Shown: one piece after another, positions 61,218 to 64,000 of the stretch
Layout of the letters: every line of letters starts with the position of its first letter
Position numbering within the stretch: position 1 is the first letter of the stretch
Assembly (NCBI GenBank): GCA_000611775.1
Contig: KK106982.1
Location: 3,391,404 to 3,455,403, forward strand
Source: Umbilicaria muhlenbergii
Lineage: Eukaryota; Ascomycota; Lecanoromycetes; Umbilicariales; Umbilicariaceae
Reading direction: 5' to 3'
Length of the DNA stretch: 64,000 nt
The notes under the pieces: model-generated
What the model was told of the DNA's origin: nothing
What the model saw: the letters and a program-made list of their open reading frames with translations, nothing else
Databases searched by the model: none
Position numbers and translations under genes: made by a program

Positions 61218-61402
61218 ATTGTGTATTGAATCAAGACCTTTGAAAAAGGCATACATCATTACAATGCGGAGGAAAGAAGGAATGGGTCAATCCCCTTGCT
61301 CACTACACTGTTATCGGGCCCTACACTACTAGCACTATCTCTCTACCCATTGCATTTGCTTTGACATCACCGTGGGCGGTGATCAAGCAGGGCTGGGGAG
61401 CC

Positions 61403-61522
61403 TGTGGAGGGATTAGTCAGCCACCTGCTTATTAGCTAGAATTTCTCCTCGTTAGAACAACACCTCGAGCATACCCAAGCAATCAAGCTGTTCAACCATT
61501 ATTGCCTGAAACCACCCTTTCA
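61403..61522 (+). repeat. Right LTR of the miniature element
   Basis: 120 bp. It ends 160 bp before the start codon of the next gene. Confidence 0.88.
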
Positions 61523-61526
61523 CTGC

Positions 61527-61682
61527 CTACCTAATCGACTCCGTTTTTTCTTCCCGGAGCTCGGCCGTTCCTTCTGCCCTACTTCTCCCACTCCTCCGCC
61601 TTCTTCTTCTTCCTGGTTTATACTGTCGACCGTTGACTCGCCCTCCTTTCCGACCGATACCCATCGCATCGTAACCGACAAC
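61527..61682 (+). promoter_or_regulatory. Pyrimidine-rich core promoter/5' UTR of the thioredoxin-like gene
   Basis: A long CT-rich tract (about 61,540-61,615, with CTTCTTCTTCTTCC) lies just upstream of the ATG, as in many highly expressed filamentous-fungal genes. The miniature LTR element sits directly upstream of it. Confidence 0.5.
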
Positions 61683-62532
61683 ATGCGCTTCTCACCCGCA
61701 CTTCTTCTCGCTTTCCCAGCCATCGTGCTCGCGCAGCAGCAGAATCCCCTCGGCGAGAACCTTCAAGCCTGGTTCGAGAAAGCTAAATCGTACATCCCTG
61801 CCTCTGTTTACTCGCCTGTCGCCGCTGGCGCTGCCAAAGTAGCCGCCGAGAATGTGACCCCCTTGACCAAAGACAACTGGCTTTCCGTGCTTTCGCCATC
61901 CGCAAAGGACTCGTGGAAGGGACCAGAGACTTGGATGGTCTTCTTTACGGGTGGGAACAAGACCTGCTTTGGACGCTGCGACGGGGTGGAGAAGGCTTGG
62001 AACGAGTCCGCGGCCCTGTTCGCAGCTGATCCCACTGCGCCGCATCTGGCCTATGCCGATTGCGACGATCAGGCCATCCTCTGCACCACGTGGGCAGCCA
62101 GCGCTCCGTCCATCTGGCATATCCAACTCCCGATTCCTCAGCCAGATCAGTCAAAGCCAGCTACTACCATTCACATTATCCCGCTCAACGTCACCACTAC
62201 CACAGCACAAGACATTGTACAGATCCACACCGCCAAAACCTACGAGCAGCTTTCGGTCTACGAAGGTGCCTTTCACCCTTTTGACGGCTATCTTGCGCAA
62301 TTCGGATTAAACCAGGCTCTGGGCTATGTTCTCTTTGCGTTTACTCTGGTGCCCAGTTGGGCGTTCATGATCATCATTAGCATATTCAGCAGGAGTATCA
62401 TGTAAGTTTCTTCTCTTGATTGATGGCATGTGTGTGTGCTCACCAGATTGTAGGTCCCGTAGAACGGGAAACATGCAGGCACGACAGTCAGCAGATCGTC
62501 CCATGGGGGGTGCCCCATCTGCAGCTCAATAG
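61683..62532 (+). CDS. Secretory-pathway thioredoxin-fold-like membrane protein
   Basis: Exons 61683-62401 and 62454-62532, 265 residues. The 52-nt intron (GTAAGT...TGTAG, CTCAC branch-like) is needed: without it the frame stops one codon after the donor, while splicing adds a 26-residue basic tail (SRRTGNMQARQ...). Residues 1-17 form a signal peptide. A thioredoxin-like core (about 80-200) has WMVFFTGGNKTCFGRC, with CX3C at 95-99 where CXXC is expected, followed by a YADCDDQAILC block like the second strand of PDI-type folds. Sequons NVT, NKT and NES suggest ER glycosylation. One transmembrane segment lies at about 212-236 with a short cytosolic tail. Possibly an ER oxidoreductase-like or chaperone component; redox activity is doubtful given the altered motif. 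No named family recognised. Confidence 0.8.
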
Positions 62533-64000
62533 TTCCTGTGTCGCTGCAGCTTCGCAACTTGTTCAAAATCCTTAAGAGTGATCCCTTTGTTCCTTGACCG
62601 ATTAGGAGTTTCATCAATAATTTTATATTTTACAGCCATTTTTTAGTATTCATCCTCTCACAAGGTTGTAGAATTGAAGTTACGTCTTCGCATTTGCTAC
62701 AGAAAGCCTTACATCTTTCCTTCAACTTAGCGTACGGGGCCGATATGAAGCAGCTAGTAATTTCAAAGCAGAGGCTGATGACAACCCCTTTGCCAACCGC
62801 ACTGAATATAGTCACCAATCTTGCACTACAGCCAGGTCGAAAATGTTAAATTGCTAACTTCGACCCTTTCATATATGGAGCAGACTTGAACCGTTGTTAG
62901 GGGACGAGGTCGAGTTCGGGCTGGATACGTTGAAGTAGACATGATCAAGAAGTATCAAATAGCTCTAGGGTAAGCGTTCAATGCTTTGAATTTTATCGGC
63001 TTTCCGATTTCTTGCACCACACTTGCTTAGGTACAGCACATGATTTGACAGGCCGACTATCTCAATCAAAGGGCAAGAACACCACAGCTGCACTACTTTA
63101 ATCTTGCTGTCCCGGTGTTGTCATGGTGTCATTGACTTTCCTTTGGTCAACAAAGAGTTCCAACCGGCCCTAGTCCTGAAGATCGGGATTCAGGCGACAG
63201 ACGAGGAGGGATCGAACCCAACATGCGGACATAGGAAGGCACATCTACTAAGTCTAAGTAGAAGAAGAGGTTCCAATGCGACAGATTCTGACCATCACAA
63301 CATCATCACTTTCGTCATTGGCATTCTTCACCGGACCATATCTCAATTCGCAAGCATCTCATTGCTCAGCATGCAGATCCTAGAATCTACAGATAGATAG
63401 GCCGGAGCATGCTAAGACTACAACTACGCAGCTACGTTCGCTAAGAACAGCGCGCCTGGTCTCTCCCGAAGTATTCAGCTATCAATTATGAGCCGTATAC
63501 GTATGCGGTGGGAAACTCTGAGGCGGCGAAGAATGGCTCGATAGATTGTGAACCTTGCGACGACAATGGGGTGTCCCAGAAGATGTAGACGAGGGCTAGA
63601 GGAAAGAGAAATATGGCGGATGCTTGCGATGAAGATGCCCCATCAACGGTCGTCATTTTTTGTATTTCCAATTATACAGAACGTAGCAGCCAAGAATACT
63701 TCATACCCTCAGATAGACGCTGAGTTTGTGGTATATTTCCACTTTGGTAGCCAGTCATTACGGATGACTGGAACCTCGTTTTAGAACGTCGTTGTACTTG
63801 AACATGATCCCATTCTTTGTGGGGTATCGCTTTAATTAAATCCGCGCTGTTTTTTGAGCAATCAGCTTGTTCTGTCGTTTTGAAATCGCAGGCAGGTAGC
63901 AAGTACTGTAGAAGCTAATGTTATTCAGGACGGGTTGACAAACGAACAGATTTCAACTTTTCCAACAGCGAATATCCCTGAAGTAGCCCCTTCTTTTTGG
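62533..64000. other. Right-edge intergenic region
   Basis: About 1.47 kb with no convincing gene. Short open stretches (for example 63,104-63,400) lack domain signatures and splice support. A following gene may start beyond the window. Confidence 0.5.

Larger units (their letters stand above)
60806..61522 (+). mobile_element. Miniature LTR retroelement (TRIM-like)
   Basis: 717 bp. Two direct repeats of 120 bp (60806-60925 and 61403-61522) look identical base for base, begin TGTGG, end TTTCA, and are flanked by a 4-bp duplication CTGC (60802-60805 and 61523-61526). One base after the left LTR is TGGAGCCGAAGGCGGGG, in the place and form of a tRNA primer-binding site. Just before the right LTR is a purine-rich run (GCAGGGCTGGGGAG). 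The 477-bp interior has no gag or pol. This is the layout of terminal-repeat retrotransposons in miniature, mobilised by other elements' enzymes. Identical LTRs imply a recent insertion. Confidence 0.8.

Noticed and set aside
63205-63225. GGATCGAACCC resembling the T-arm of a minus-strand tRNA
   Set aside because: The flanking bases do not form a proper T-stem, and no acceptor, D or anticodon arm is found around it.

Overview
This window looks like nuclear DNA of a filamentous ascomycete (Pezizomycotina). The genes have short 49-118 nt introns with GTRNGT donors and CTNAC-type branch points, and the proteins are of fungal type. The window is sharply bimodal. About 45.6 kb is AT-rich, nearly CpG-free and full of broken retroelements. 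It gives way within about 100 bp to a balanced-composition block with seven ordinary genes. I cannot name the species.

Repeat block (1-45,640). It is built from nested transposons that can be dated by order of insertion. The oldest is an LTR retroelement (C, + strand) with gag, protease, reverse transcriptase (RT) and RNase H. Two elements sit only 125 bp apart inside its RT: B1 (7,868-15,112; target-site duplication TTAAT) and A2 (15,238-27,464; duplication GAAAC). A2 is a Ty3-type element with a chromodomain, and it carries B2 (17,451-23,599; duplication ATATG), a second copy of family B. Partial A and B copies lie at 1-1,527, 30,108-30,271, 41,639-42,685 and 43,804-44,763. A 1.0-1.1 kb element with terminal inverted repeats (T) is present three times. 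From 30,272 to 41,143 four copies of a Tad/I-type LINE are interrupted by three copies of a roughly 670-bp CpG-rich hAT-like element (H), two of them with perfect 8-bp duplications. An assembly gap of 495 N lies at 41,144-41,638.

The decay of these repeats is not the textbook RIP pattern. CpG is almost gone and TGG has become TGA (CCA to TCA), while CpA and TpG remain common.

Gene block (45,640-64,000), left to right: a DNAJC9-like J protein (+); a universal-stress-protein-domain protein (-); mitochondrial ribosomal protein uS7m (-), divergent from a 1,355-residue xanthine dehydrogenase (+) whose upstream region has a CGG-N6-CCG site and a GATA site; a nicotinamide riboside kinase (+); a Ser/Thr-rich single-pass membrane protein (-); and a secreted or ER thioredoxin-fold-like membrane protein (+). 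Exon structures were worked out by reading splice signals, and every multi-exon gene closes in frame. They look like independent housekeeping or metabolic genes, not a cluster. The only shared theme is purine and nitrogen use (xanthine dehydrogenase) next to nucleotide-cofactor salvage (the kinase).

The most notable unexpected items are: (1) a 717-bp miniature LTR element with two identical 120-bp LTRs and a 4-bp duplication, sitting 160 bp upstream of the last gene; (2) two unrelated inverted-repeat element families (H and T) in which the central segment between internal palindrome arms occurs in both orientations; (3) the atypical C-to-T decay signature.
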